From Alcaligenes faecalis (GTDB taxonomy: Bacteria; Pseudomonadota; Gammaproteobacteria; Burkholderiales; Burkholderiaceae_B): a stretch of 64,000 nucleotides of DNA. This document shows, piece after piece, positions 35,801 to 44,949 of this stretch (positions are counted from its first letter, which is position 1; every line of letters starts with the position of its first letter). The stretch lies in NCBI RefSeq assembly GCF_041521385.1, contig NZ_CP168006.1, positions 2,355,931-2,419,930 on the forward strand, given 5' to 3'. Position numbers and translations under genes: made by a program. The notes below the pieces were generated by a model. It was not told the DNA's origin. It did no database searches and saw only the letters and a program-made list of their open reading frames with translations.

Positions 35801-36861
35801 TGAGAAGACTGATAGGGCTAGCCTTGCTGGGCCTGGGTATGAGTGTCAATGCACAGGCCAGCACCTTGCTAAAACCGGGTTGCGCCTGGACCTTGTTGAA
35901 CCCGGAACAAGGGGAACGCACAGGAAGCTGGGGCTGGGCGGATCTGGACAAGCGGCAGTATATCGACGAACACACCCGCTTTAATCTGGCCTCCCTGTCC
36001 AAGCAGTTCACCGCCCTGGCCGTCCTGCTGTTGGTTCAGGATGGAAAATTGGCTCTGGATGAACCCTTGGCCCGGTATTGGCCGGACCTGCCCGGAGAAC
36101 TGGGCACACCCACCGTGCGACAAGTCCTGCATCATACCGGCGGTTTGCCGGATTACATCGAGCCTTTGTATCAAGCAGGCCGCGAGTACGAGACGGTCAC
36201 CGTGCCAGATACGCTGGAGATTCTGGCCGCTCATCCCGTTTTGCGCTTTACACCGGGTGAGCGGTTTGAATACAGCAATACTGGGTATTTTCTGCTGGCT
36301 CAACTGGTGGAGCGGGTCAGCGGCCAGCCCCTGACCCAGTTTTCCCAACGCTATATTTTTGAACCTTTGGGTATGGACGAGACTGCGATTGTGGATCGCT
36401 ACCCATCTGTGTTGCCGCAACTGGCGCGTGGCTATCGGGTCAAGGACGGACAGGTACAAAGCAGTGAGTCCAGTTGGGAGCAGACGGGTGATGGGCAAGT
36501 GCACAGCAGTGCAGCAGATATGTGGCGCTGGTTGCAGCACCTGGAGCAGGACACGGTCTTGCAGAGCCCGGAGGGGCAGCCGCTGATGGGGCTGCGTAGT
36601 CTGCTGACACAATCGGCCCCGACCGAACCCAAGGATAATTACCAGTTCGGACTGGAAACCGTGCAACTGGGTGAAGGCTATGCCGCCTGGGGGCATGGCG
36701 GTGGCTGGGCGGGCTATCACAGCTTCATGGCCTACTCGCCGGAGCGCCGTCAGGGGGCGGTGGTGATGTGTAACGCCATTCATTGGGATGTGAGGGCCAT
36801 GGCCGAGCGCCTGTTGCAGACCGGTATCGGGCAGTTGGAGCCTATGGTGTATCGACCTTGA
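35800..36861 (+). CDS. Secreted serine hydrolase of the class C beta-lactamase fold, coupled to the receptor gene
   Basis: 353-residue protein whose ATG at 35800 shares a base with the receptor stop (TGATG), which points to translational coupling. A signal peptide ends near NAQAS. The penicillin-binding/beta-lactamase motifs are S65-L-S-K68, Y158-S-N and H299-G-G. Such proteins are often esterases or peptidases rather than true beta-lactamases. Its place in an iron-uptake operon suggests a hydrolase acting on the siderophore or its fatty-acyl or peptide part in the periplasm; this is inference only. A perfect terminator follows about 70 bases later. Confidence 0.85.
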   Translation: MRRLIGLALLGLGMSVNAQASTLLKPGCAWTLLNPEQGERTGSWGWADLDKRQYIDEHTRFNLASLSKQFTALAVLLLVQDGKLALDEPLARYWPDLPGELGTPTVRQVLHHTGGLPDYIEPLYQAGREYETVTVPDTLEILAAHPVLRFTPGERFEYSNTGYFLLAQLVERVSGQPLTQFSQRYIFEPLGMDETAIVDRYPSVLPQLARGYRVKDGQVQSSESSWEQTGDGQVHSSAADMWRWLQHLEQDTVLQSPEGQPLMGLRSLLTQSAPTEPKDNYQFGLETVQLGEGYAAWGHGGGWAGYHSFMAYSPERRQGAVVMCNAIHWDVRAMAERLLQTGIGQLEPMVYRP

Positions 36862-36933
36862 TGGCATGACTTGCCCGGAGCCATGTTTAATACGGCAGCG
36901 TAGCACCGGGAAACAAGCCTTCAGGCTTCAAGC

Positions 36934-36979
36934 AAAACAGCGCGGCTCCTGTTGATACGTCAGGAGCCGCGCTGTTTTT
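36934..36979 (+). terminator. Intrinsic terminator after the iron-uptake operon
   Basis: Perfect stem of about 18 bp (AAAACAGCGCGGCTCCTG paired with CAGGAGCCGCGCTGTTTT) with a 9-base loop and a T-run. The A/T flanks allow function in both directions. Confidence 0.95.
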
Positions 36980-37134
36980 GCATCAACTTGTACCAGAAAA
37001 GGGACAATCCACAGCCAGATCGCTATTGTCCCAGGCATAAGCGTCCTGCTGGGGGTGTGCTGCGTTAGAATGAATCGTCCAGCCGCCGGGCTGGTTTATT
37101 TTTTCTTCTTTCATTTTCATCAAGGTTTGCCGTT

Positions 37135-38325
37135 ATGGAATTCGATCGGGCCGGTGTACGTGCATTAATGGAAATTACCCAGCGTCCGGAGTTGGTCTTT
37201 GTGCGAGGAGAGGGTTCCTGGCTGCAAGATCACAACGGCAAGCGATACCTGGACACCGTCCAGGGTTGGGCCGTGAATGCGCTGGGCCACAGCCCTGCCA
37301 ACGTGATCAAGGCGATCACCGAACAAGCGTCCAAATTGATCAACCCCTCGCCTGCGTTCTACAACGAGCCCTCTATCGAGCTGGCCAAGCGCATCGTGGA
37401 ACACTCCTGCTTTGATCGCGTGTTCTTTGCCAACAGCGGTGGTGAAGCCAACGAAGGCGCCATCAAGCTGGCACGCAAATGGGGTCAGATCAACAAGAAC
37501 AACGCTTACAAGATCATTTCTTTTGAGCACTCTTTCCATGGCCGTACTCTGGCTACCATGTCCCTGTCCGGCAAACCCGGCTGGGATCGCATGTTTGCGC
37601 CTCAGGTCGAGGGCTTTCCCAAAGCCAAGCTGAACGATCTGGAATCCGTGCGCGCGCTGATCGACGATCAAACCGTGGGCATCATGCTCGAACCCGTACA
37701 GGGCGAAGCCGGTGTTATTCCCGCGACCGTGGAGTTCATGAAGGGTCTGCGCGCTCTGGCTGACGAGCATAAGCTGCTGTTGATCGTGGATGAAGTGCAA
37801 ACCGGCATGGGCCGTACCGGCACCTTGTTTGCCTACGAACACTCGGGCATCCGTCCTGACATCATGACCTTGGGTAAAGGTATTGGTGGTGGCGTGCCGC
37901 TGTCGGCACTGTGCGCGCGCGAGGAAATCTCTTGCTTTCAGCCGGGTGATCAAGGCGGTACCTACAACGGTAATCCCTTGATGACCGCCGCGGGCGTGGC
38001 GGTGTTTGACGAGTTGACCGCTCCCGGTTTCCTGGATTCGGTTAACGCCCGTGCCAAGCAATTGTCTGAAGGCTTGCTGGCTATCAGCGCCAAGTGGGGT
38101 ATGGATGGTGAGCGTGGTGACGGTCTGCTGCGTGCCCTGATTCTGGATCAGGATGATGGCCCGGAGATTGTCGCGGCGGCCCGCGACCGCGCTCCAGAAG
38201 GGATGTTGCTGAACTCGCCTCGCCCTAACCTGCTGCGTTTCATGCCAGCCTTGAACATCACGGCCGACGAAATCGACCTGATGCTGGCCTGGCTAGACGA
38301 AATTCTGGTCAAGGTTCGCGGTTAA
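37135..38325 (+). CDS. argD: Acetylornithine aminotransferase (class III, PLP)
   Basis: PLP enzyme of arginine (and possibly lysine) synthesis that makes acetylornithine from the semialdehyde. Length 396. The cofactor region is [21 protein letters not shown], the phenyl stacking FEHSFHGRT, the aspartate binding the pyridine nitrogen is in [14 protein letters not shown], and the Schiff-base lysine is in [18 protein letters not shown] four-gene-family alternative (ornithine or succinylornithine transaminase) is possible, but the short N-terminus fits ArgD. It stands alone between two terminators. Confidence 0.88.
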   Translation: MEFDRAGVRALMEITQRPELVFVRGEGSWLQDHNGKRYLDTVQGWAVNALGHSPANVIKAITEQASKLINPSPAFYNEPSIELAKRIVEHSCFDRVFFANSGGEANEGAIKLARKWGQINKNNAYKIISFEHSFHGRTLATMSLSGKPGWDRMFAPQVEGFPKAKLNDLESVRALIDDQTVGIMLEPVQGEAGVIPATVEFMKGLRALADEHKLLLIVDEVQTGMGRTGTLFAYEHSGIRPDIMTLGKGIGGGVPLSALCAREEISCFQPGDQGGTYNGNPLMTAAGVAVFDELTAPGFLDSVNARAKQLSEGLLAISAKWGMDGERGDGLLRALILDQDDGPEIVAAARDRAPEGMLLNSPRPNLLRFMPALNITADEIDLMLAWLDEILVKVRG

Positions 38326-38341
38326 GCGGCCTGCGCGTTGT

Positions 38342-38373
38342 AAAAAAAATCCGCCTTCGGGCGGATTTTTTTT
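38342..38373. terminator. Bidirectional terminator after argD
   Basis: Stem AATCCGCC/GGCGGATT with a TTCG loop, flanked by A and T runs. It separates argD from the convergent hydrolase gene. Confidence 0.95.
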
Positions 38374-38432
38374 GGTCTTTGCCCCAACGGGTTTGTGTAC
38401 CTGTCACAAAGCGGACAAGGGGGCGGTGGGTA

Positions 38433-39272
38433 TCAACATGCTCTGGGTAAGGGGGACATTGACACTGTTTCCAAATGGGCTTTCAGAGCGGCAGCCACTA
38501 ATTCCGGGTGGGAAATATGCATACCGTGGCCTGCCCCTGCGACGCTGCGAATAGTGGCGCGTGGTACTAGTTCGGAAATTTTCTGAACGACTGCCGTGTA
38601 GGCGGGTAGCGTCGCGCTGCCGGTTAAGAGTGTCGTCTGACCGGGGAACGTGGCCAAGGCGCTGACATTGACCGCCAAGCGATCCGGGTCGCGGAACTGG
38701 TCCAGCCATGTGTGTGCGTTGGACAGGATGGTAGCGCGGGCCTGCGAGTCAAATACTTCACGCCAGGCTCGGTCTCCGAAGGCGACTTTTTCGATGAAAA
38801 GTTTTGCGCCTGCTTCGATCTGTCCCTGCTCTATCAGTATGGCAGCTTGTTTCATCAAATTGCTTGCCTCCAGTCTGAGAGCTTCGTTTTCGTCTTGCAG
38901 AAGGCTGAAAACCGGGGGCTCCAGCAACATCAGCGAACTGACCCGCTCCGGGTGGCGGCTGGCCAGAACAATAGAGACATTGGCGCCATAGGAGTGTCCG
39001 AGGACATGGGCTGTTGGCAGGTTCAGATAGTCCAGAAGTGCAATGACATCGGCGACATCGTCGCTCAGGCGGCCTTGACCTTTGGGCGCAGAGCTTTGGC
39101 TGTGGCCACGGCGGTCGTAGCGCAGGAGCGTGTGCTCAGAGAGGCTGTTGGCCACCCCGTTCCAGCTTTGGTGATCATCCCATGAACCATGTATACAAAT
39201 GATGGGGGTGTTGTCGTTTATAGGGTGGTGGAGATAGGCGAGGCTGAAATCCTGAAAATTCATTTTTTTCAT
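38433..39272 (-). CDS. Alpha/beta hydrolase
   Basis: Cytoplasmic hydrolase of about 279 residues (start ATG 39272 preferred because GGAA lies upstream; ATG 39284 and 39263 are alternatives). Oxyanion motif IICIHGSWDDHQSW, nucleophile elbow LGHSYGANVS, catalytic histidine GAGHGMHISHP. The cap is helical. Substrate unknown; the fold covers esterases, dehalogenases and C-C hydrolases. No operon partners: it is convergent with argD, and the gene upstream is divergent. Confidence 0.85.
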   Translation of the reverse strand: MKKMNFQDFSLAYLHHPINDNTPIICIHGSWDDHQSWNGVANSLSEHTLLRYDRRGHSQSSAPKGQGRLSDDVADVIALLDYLNLPTAHVLGHSYGANVSIVLASRHPERVSSLMLLEPPVFSLLQDENEALRLEASNLMKQAAILIEQGQIEAGAKLFIEKVAFGDRAWREVFDSQARATILSNAHTWLDQFRDPDRLAVNVSALATFPGQTTLLTGSATLPAYTAVVQKISELVPRATIRSVAGAGHGMHISHPELVAAALKAHLETVSMSPLPRAC

Positions 39273-39666
39273 TATATTCCGCATGCTTAAGCGTCCTTGT
39301 TACTGTTTTTAGGTGATTTGGATAAAACATGAAGCACGGCCTAGAATTGTAGATAGTATACCAAAATGCAGAATTGTAATTTAATGGAGGCATTCCTGTC
39401 TTGCTTGGCCTATGGGCAGCAATAGGGGTGAACAAGTGATCGCAGAATGGCGAGTACGGATCCTCGAAGAGCCGCCTCTTATTGTCCGGGGAGCAATGAA
39501 GGACAAAGCGACTGCCAGAACGGGATAATCCGCTGCTGTGTTGTGCCAGAGCTGGATAGTTCGGTGCCAAATGACTTTATAGAATAAAAATCAGCCAATC
39601 CGGGGGGATTGGCATCCGACTGTGTTACACACGCAGCGGTTTCTATTTCTATGAGAGAGACAAGTC
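39273..39666. promoter_or_regulatory. AT-rich divergent promoter region
   Basis: About 390 bases between the divergent hydrolase and cupin genes, more AT-rich than the genes beside it (especially 39290-39390). It should hold both promoters. No reading frame looks real; an open frame over 39175-39570 overlaps the hydrolase start and lacks any family signature. No clear operator was found. Confidence 0.4.
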
Positions 39667-40179
39667 ATGACCCAAAACAGCACCCCACCCTACATCGAGA
39701 TCGAAAAGCGCATCGATAAGGTACGCGATGAATACGCTCTGGTTGAAGGCCACTTCGATACATCTGAGGAAACCTCCCCCTGGATTCCTTTCGGCCCTAA
39801 TATCTGGCTGCGTCACCTGAGCTTTGATATTCGCAACAACACCTCGGTACACATCATGCGTGCCGACAAGGGCGGTTCCCTGGGTCGTCACCGTCACCGC
39901 GCTGTGGTGACCGGCTACATCCTGTCCGGTAGCCTGCGTTACGAGGAATACGATTGGGTGGCTCGCGCTGGCCATTACATCCATGAAAGCCCCGGCCGCA
40001 CTCACACTCTGGTGTCGGACGAAGGCATGGAAACCCTGTTCCATCTGGGCACGCCCATCGAGTTCCTGGACGAGAACGACAACATTCTGGAAATCATTGA
40101 TGTGTTCTGGATGATCGACCATTACACCAGCTACTGTAAGAAGCACAATCTGCCCATCAACCAGTCCATGTTCATCTAA
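39667..40179 (+). CDS. 2,4'-dihydroxyacetophenone dioxygenase-like cupin
   Basis: Small cupin protein of 170 residues. Its sequence (YIEIEKRIDKVRDEYALVEG, WLRHLSFDIRNNTSVHIMRA) and length match the family of 2,4'-dihydroxyacetophenone dioxygenase, a non-heme iron enzyme described from an Alcaligenes strain growing on 4-hydroxyacetophenone that cleaves the C-C bond to give 4-hydroxybenzoate and formate. Metal ligands are probably the histidines and acid in SLGRHRHRAVVTGYILSGSLRYEEY and the later RTHTL. The ribosome binding site GAGAGA is near the ATG. Substrate is inferred from the family; acetylacetone-type diketone cleavage is a related possibility. The gene next to it is an AraC regulator. 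Confidence 0.75.
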   Translation: MTQNSTPPYIEIEKRIDKVRDEYALVEGHFDTSEETSPWIPFGPNIWLRHLSFDIRNNTSVHIMRADKGGSLGRHRHRAVVTGYILSGSLRYEEYDWVARAGHYIHESPGRTHTLVSDEGMETLFHLGTPIEFLDENDNILEIIDVFWMIDHYTSYCKKHNLPINQSMFI

Positions 40180-41183
40180 GACTGTTTGAGGCTTGTGTGC
40201 CGTGTCTGCCCCGTTTGATGGGGCAGCTCCTTGAAGCGTTGCTGGTAGTAGGCAGAAAACCGCCCCAGATGCCCAAAGCCATGCGCCAGTGCCACCTCGG
40301 TGACCTTGGGGCGGGGGCGGCTTTGTAGTGCTTGATGCGCGGCGTCCAGACGCAGATTGCGTACCCAATTCATGGGGGACTGCTTGTAGTGACGGCGGCA
40401 CAGCAGATGCAGGAAGCGGGGACTCACACCCGCTGCCTGAGCCAGATCATTCAGTGAGATGGTGTTGTGCACATGGGCCAGCACATAGTTTTTAGCCTGG
40501 AGCAGACGTATCTGCCCTGCTCTGGCTGCGGCTCCCATGGACTCATCCACCAGAGCCTGCACAGCCTGTTCATCAGCGGGATGACACAGCAGGAACAAAG
40601 CCAGGCTGCTTTCAATATGCTGCGTCCAGCTCGCAAGACGATCGTTGTTTTGCGTGGGGAGTAAAAGCAGGTGCTGGATGAGGTTGGCCCATTGCGGGCC
40701 CATACAGGGGTCCAGCTTGTAAACACAGCCCCGTGTCATGCCCTCTTGTGCCAGCGTCTGATGGCCCACGCCATCAAACAGGCTGTAGGGGATTTTCACA
40801 ATCAGTTGTTCACAACCGGCCTGCCACAAGGTGCGCACATGATGGCAGGGAGACACCACCGCAATATCGCCGGGATAGGCTGTTAGTTTGTGATGGCCAT
40901 CGCTGATGAATTCGGCCGTACCTTGCAAGGGCATTTGCACCAGACAGAAGTCCCCGAAGGCATCGGCCTGGATTTCCACCTCGGCACCGTAGCCCAGTCG
41001 CATCAGGCTGATCTGATCAATATCGCGGCGGTACAGGCTGGTGTTGATGCGCCCGCGCCCCCAATGCAGGGCATGCCGGGAAATGGCCCGGCTAAGTGGC
41101 TGATGAGACAGCTCGGCGCTGTGCGAATGAAAGACTGGATGACGGTACAACACCGACAGATCCAAGCCATTTTCTGCCGACAT
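40176..41183 (-). CDS. AraC-family transcriptional regulator next to the cupin dioxygenase
   Basis: 335-residue regulator (start ATG 41183 after AAGGGG). Its N-terminal ligand domain shares the segment RLGYGAEVEIQADAFGDFCLVQMP with the AraC protein at 20726-21703, so the two are paralogues. The C-terminal helix-turn-helix pair is ISLNDLAQAAGVSPRFLHLLCRRHYKQSPMNWVRNLRL and VTEVALAHGFGHLGRFSAYYQQRFKE. It overlaps the end of the cupin gene by four bases tail to tail, so control of that gene is plausible but not shown. Confidence 0.9.
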   Translation of the reverse strand: MSAENGLDLSVLYRHPVFHSHSAELSHQPLSRAISRHALHWGRGRINTSLYRRDIDQISLMRLGYGAEVEIQADAFGDFCLVQMPLQGTAEFISDGHHKLTAYPGDIAVVSPCHHVRTLWQAGCEQLIVKIPYSLFDGVGHQTLAQEGMTRGCVYKLDPCMGPQWANLIQHLLLLPTQNNDRLASWTQHIESSLALFLLCHPADEQAVQALVDESMGAAARAGQIRLLQAKNYVLAHVHNTISLNDLAQAAGVSPRFLHLLCRRHYKQSPMNWVRNLRLDAAHQALQSRPRPKVTEVALAHGFGHLGRFSAYYQQRFKELPHQTGQTRHTSLKQS

Positions 41184-41406
41184 TGGGAACCCCTTGTTCC
41201 AGAGCATAAGGATGCGCGTGACCAGTGCCTAGTGTAGAAGTTGTGCGGCTGGGCGGGCATGGGGGCTATCCCTGATCGGGTCTTGGTGTTTTATAAATAT
41301 TATTTATTTACAGAGAGATAGATAGTTTTATTTTTATTTAAGTTTAAAAGAAGCCATCTGTTTTTTGGTGTTGTTCTTTAGGCTTGAAGAAGTCGGCAGC
41401 AGGAGC

Positions 41407-41892
41407 TTATCGCCCCTGTGCTTGATCCCCTTTCAAGGTCATGACGGCGCTTTCCACCGTGGTAATCACCTTGCCGTCTTCGCGCTGGATTTCACAGCGG
41501 TAATGGCTGATGCTGCGCCCACGATGCGTGGCCCAGGCACGGGCTTGCAGTCGCTCTTGCCAGACCGGGCGCAGAAAGGTGGCTTTCAGATCAATGCTGG
41601 TAAAGCTTTCGCCTTCCTGCATCAAGGTGGAGTGGGCCGTGCCGATGGCGGCGTCCGCCAGTTCGCACAAGAGACCGCCATGCACAGTGCCTTGCTGGTT
41701 GCCGTGCAAGGTGGCGTCTGCGTCCAGTTCCAGCGTCGCGCTGGCTTCACCGATAGCCGTAATACGAAAGTTCAGCAGCCGGGAAATTGCTGTGGGGTAA
41801 CGCATATGCGTGTATTCGCCCTCGGTCAGCGTGCCATCCAGTTGACGTTGCAGATACTCCAGTACAGGCAAGTGGCGAGATGAGTTTGGCAT
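41407..41892 (-). CDS. PaaI-type hot-dog thioesterase
   Basis: 161-residue acyl-CoA thioesterase of the PaaI/4HBT family. ATG at 41892 is chosen; a longer start at 41979 adds an unrelated Pro/Thr-rich leader. Conserved hot-dog segments are HGNQQGTVHGGLLCELADAAIGTAHSTL, FTSIDLKATFLRPV and GRSISHYRCEIQREDGKVITTVES. Many members clear dead-end CoA thioesters in aromatic catabolism. It is followed downstream by AT-rich sequence and has no obvious operon partner. Confidence 0.9.
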   Translation of the reverse strand: MPNSSRHLPVLEYLQRQLDGTLTEGEYTHMRYPTAISRLLNFRITAIGEASATLELDADATLHGNQQGTVHGGLLCELADAAIGTAHSTLMQEGESFTSIDLKATFLRPVWQERLQARAWATHRGRSISHYRCEIQREDGKVITTVESAVMTLKGDQAQGR

Positions 41893-42066
41893 GTGGACTC
41901 CAGTAGCCGTTAGATGGCTTGTCGGTGTGTATGGGGCTGGCCTTGGGCGTGGCGTCTTGAGGATCAATGCCTTGGTCAAGGTTTTGCCCGCTTTCTTGTT
42001 TAGCTTAAAAGCGTTTGTTCTGGCGCACTTACGTTGCCAACGTAGACGACCATGCTGTGGTCAGCC

Positions 42067-42813
42067 CTACATAAAGGGACGAATAATCAGTTGTAGGCCC
42101 AATGCCGCCAGAAACAGCAGCAAACATTGTTTGAAGCGGCGCGGACTGATGCATACGCGGATTTTTTGCCCCAGCCACATGCCCAGTAAGGCCGGAGCAA
42201 TGACCAGGGTAGACATGCCCAACTGGTGTAGCTTGAACACATCGTGCATGAACAGGCCGCTTGCCAGCGCGATGGTGGAGAGGGTGAAGGACAGTCCCAA
42301 GGCTTGCACCAGTTCGTCCTTGTCCAGATTCAGGGCCTGCAAGTAAGGTACGGCGGGCATCACAAAAACGCCGGTAATGCCAGTGACAATGCCGGTTGTC
42401 AGGCCAATCCAGGGCGTAAGCCAAGGCTCGAAACGGGGTGACACCCTCAGGGTGGGGGCGATAAGCGCATAGCCTGCGTAGACCAGCAGGGCGATGCCCA
42501 AGGCCATGCCCGAGAGCTGGGGTGAAGTCTTGGCCAACAGCGATGAACCCCATAGCGTGCCTAGAACAATGGTCAGCATCATGGGCCAGAGCCTGCGCAG
42601 CAAAGCCCACATGGACGGCCCGGCCAGGCATTGCCAGATATTGGTAATGAAGGAAGGCAACACCAGCAAAGCGGCAGCCGAAGCGGGAGACATCACCAGA
42701 CCTAGCAAGCTCATGGCGACCGTAGGCAGGCCCATGCCGGTAATGCCTTTGACCATGCCCGCTACCAGGAAGGTGACGCTGATCAGAACAAGGGAAGAGA
42801 GAGATTCATACAT
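42067..42813 (-). CDS. TauE/SafE-family membrane permease
   Basis: Inner-membrane protein of 248 residues with about eight hydrophobic helices, starting MYESLSSLVLISVTFLVAGMVKGITGMGLP, whose GMVKGxTGMG motif marks the sulfite exporter/anion permease family. Transported anion unknown. It is divergent from the LysR gene, with 89 bases between starts, so that regulator may control it. Confidence 0.88.
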   Translation of the reverse strand: MYESLSSLVLISVTFLVAGMVKGITGMGLPTVAMSLLGLVMSPASAAALLVLPSFITNIWQCLAGPSMWALLRRLWPMMLTIVLGTLWGSSLLAKTSPQLSGMALGIALLVYAGYALIAPTLRVSPRFEPWLTPWIGLTTGIVTGITGVFVMPAVPYLQALNLDKDELVQALGLSFTLSTIALASGLFMHDVFKLHQLGMSTLVIAPALLGMWLGQKIRVCISPRRFKQCLLLFLAALGLQLIIRPFM

Positions 42814-42902
42814 GCCTGTATTGAAGCGTGGCAGGCAGGCGTACACAATGTGGATTTAAGGCAGTATCCTTCGGTTTATCCGAAGGGTATTCAGGAGTGG
42901 TC

Positions 42903-43796
42903 ATGCGACTGGGTCTGGCAGATCTTCACTTGTTCTTAAGCATTGTGGATGCAGGCAGCATCACACAGGGGGCGGCACGCGCGAATCTGGCCCTGGCCTC
43001 GGCCAGCGAGCGTTTGCGTCGTATCGAGGACGATGCGGGTGTTGTCCTTCTGGAGCGTCTGCCGCGCGGAGTCGTCACTACACAAGCGGGTGAGGCTCTG
43101 GCCCACCATGCCCGTTTGATGCTGCGTCAGCATGATTTGCTCAAAGGTGAATTACAGGATTTCGCCCTTGGCGCGCGGGGGACTTTGCACCTGTATGCGA
43201 ATACGGCGGCTTTAACCGAATTTCTGCCGTCGCGCTTGGCACCTTGGTTGGCACAACGGCCTAATCTGCATATCGAACTGAAAGAGCGCACCAGCACAGA
43301 CATTGTGCGCACGGTGGCGGCAGGTTTGGCCCAGGCCGGTGTGGTGTCGGATGCGGTGCAGGCACCGGGGCTGGTGCTGGAGCCGGTCGCCAAGGATCAT
43401 CTGGTGCTGATTATGGCGGCGGCTCATCCCTTGGCGGCGTATAGCAAATTTAGCTTGCAGGATATTCTGCATGAGCCTTTCGTGGGCCTGATGCCGGGTA
43501 ATGCCTTGCAGGATCATCTGGACGAGCATGCTCGCGCTGCGGGCCATGTTTTGGCGCAGCGCATCCGCATGAAAACCTTTGAAGGGCTGTGCCAGATGGT
43601 GGCCCACGGTGTGGGCCTGGGGATTGTGCCGCAAGGTGTGGCCAGCCGCTACAAGCGTCGTCATGGCTTTGTCGTGCGGCCTTTGCGTGACGCCTGGGCC
43701 AATCGTTGCTTGTGCCTGTGTTATCAGGATTGGGATGCCCTCTCCAAACCCATGCAGCGTTTGTTGCAGCATTTGGGGTCAAGGAAGGCTTCCTGA
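42903..43796 (+). CDS. LysR-family transcriptional regulator
   Basis: 297-residue regulator. The N-terminal winged helix is ADLHLFLSIVDAGSITQGAARANLALASASERLRRIEDDAGVVLLERLPRGVVTTQAG, and the effector domain follows. LysR proteins usually act on the divergent neighbour, here the TauE/SafE permease gene. Confidence 0.93.
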   Translation: MRLGLADLHLFLSIVDAGSITQGAARANLALASASERLRRIEDDAGVVLLERLPRGVVTTQAGEALAHHARLMLRQHDLLKGELQDFALGARGTLHLYANTAALTEFLPSRLAPWLAQRPNLHIELKERTSTDIVRTVAAGLAQAGVVSDAVQAPGLVLEPVAKDHLVLIMAAAHPLAAYSKFSLQDILHEPFVGLMPGNALQDHLDEHARAAGHVLAQRIRMKTFEGLCQMVAHGVGLGIVPQGVASRYKRRHGFVVRPLRDAWANRCLCLCYQDWDALSKPMQRLLQHLGSRKAS

Positions 43797-43827
43797 ATCC
43801 AAATTCTTTGCGGGAGCTTTATTCACT

Positions 43828-43850
43828 GGCTGCTTGGGTTTCAAGCAGCC
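43828..43850 (+). other. Hairpin after the LysR gene
   Basis: 9-bp stem GGCTGCTTG/CAAGCAGCC with a 5-base loop, 32 bases after the stop codon. No U-tract follows, so it is a poor intrinsic terminator; the remaining bases up to 44046 hold nothing recognisable. Confidence 0.45.
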
Positions 43851-44046
43851 AACGGGTAGATGTGAGAGGTAAGCCTCGTGTTGGTTTCCGCATTCTGGGT
43901 TGGCTTCCCGGCGGCCCGTTTCTTTTGTCGCTGGTGCTTTGTCATTCTGTTGTTTGATTAGTGGTTCTAATCCTGGAGCTTATCTTCCTGGCAGTCGCTT
44001 AGCCTCCGAGTGGAAAATGCTGACAAGGAGTGGACGGTTGGTGTCC

Positions 44047-44949
44047 TTATTCCAGCCCCTCTATTTTGGTAGCAACAAGTGGCTTTTGCGATTCCGCTGG
44101 TTCTGTCAAGTTGACCTTCACTCCAATATCAGCCGGTTTTGCGTAGTGCAGGCTGCTGGTCACCAAGGCATTTACACCCGTTGCGGCATAGGCGGCTGCG
44201 TTACCGGCATGAATCCCGCCTGCAGCCAGAATGGTGACGTGGGGATGCGTTGTGCGCAGCGCAGGTACGATTTGCGCCAGGGTCTCGGGCGGGACTTTGT
44301 CGAACTGCACCACGTCCGCGCCAGCCTGAGCCGCGCGATAGGCTTCGTCCAGATCGGCGGCTTCGATCACGATTTTCTTCTCGCACAAGGCGTATTTATG
44401 ACGGGCAATCGCCCGGCCTACCTCCTCCCAACCACCCAGCAGGGCGCGGTGCTGGGGGAAAATCAAAATGGTTTCGCCCAAGCCCAGCCGATGCGGCATG
44501 GCACCGCCCGATAGGGTGGCTTTCAGGGCCAGTTTGCGCACACCAGGCGCGTGTTTGCGGGTGGTCAGCACCGCCACCGAGGCATCGACTGTTTGCACCG
44601 CCTGCACGACGTGATGCGTCAGGGTGGCGATGCCGCAGGCAAATTCCAGCAGGTTCTGGCCGACTTTCCAGGCGCGCAACAAGGCTTGGGCGGGGCCTTG
44701 GGCCAGCAAAATGGTCTGACCGGGCATGGCTGCCACCCCGCTGGGGGTGTAGTGTTGGGTCTGACCGCCGCAAGAATGCACAATGTCAGCCACTTCTTCA
44801 GTGCCTGCCACGTGGATAGGGTCACGGACGACGTAACGCAGTGTGGTGTTCTGCTTGTGCAGCCCCAGCATGTGGCTGGTCAGGTCCAGATAGGAGGCAT
44901 CTTCGCCAATCCATTGGTCGATTTGGCTTTGTTCAAAAAAAACCGTCAT
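44047..44949 (-). CDS. modD: ModD, quinolinate-phosphoribosyltransferase-like molybdenum utilisation protein
   Basis: 300-residue protein of the nicotinate-nucleotide pyrophosphorylase family known as ModD. ATG at 44949 overlaps the modB stop (ATGA). Phosphoribosyl-binding features are RKHAPGVRKLALKATLSGGAMPHRLGL, KIVIEAADLDEAYRAAQAGADVVQFDK and ILAAGGIHAGNAAAYAATGVNALVTSSL. Its reaction is not established; it co-occurs with molybdate transport genes in many bacteria. NadC proper would stand next to NAD genes, so ModD is the better call. Confidence 0.88.
   Translation of the reverse strand: MTVFFEQSQIDQWIGEDASYLDLTSHMLGLHKQNTTLRYVVRDPIHVAGTEEVADIVHSCGGQTQHYTPSGVAAMPGQTILLAQGPAQALLRAWKVGQNLLEFACGIATLTHHVVQAVQTVDASVAVLTTRKHAPGVRKLALKATLSGGAMPHRLGLGETILIFPQHRALLGGWEEVGRAIARHKYALCEKKIVIEAADLDEAYRAAQAGADVVQFDKVPPETLAQIVPALRTTHPHVTILAAGGIHAGNAAAYAATGVNALVTSSLHYAKPADIGVKVNLTEPAESQKPLVATKIEGLE

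Noticed and set aside
35800..36861. Call as a true antibiotic beta-lactamase
   Set aside because: The SxxK, YxN and HGG motifs are shared by many esterases and peptidases of the fold, and the context is iron uptake.
39175..39570. 131-aa minus-strand frame upstream of the alpha/beta hydrolase
   Set aside because: Overlaps the hydrolase start and AT-rich promoter region, with no family signature.
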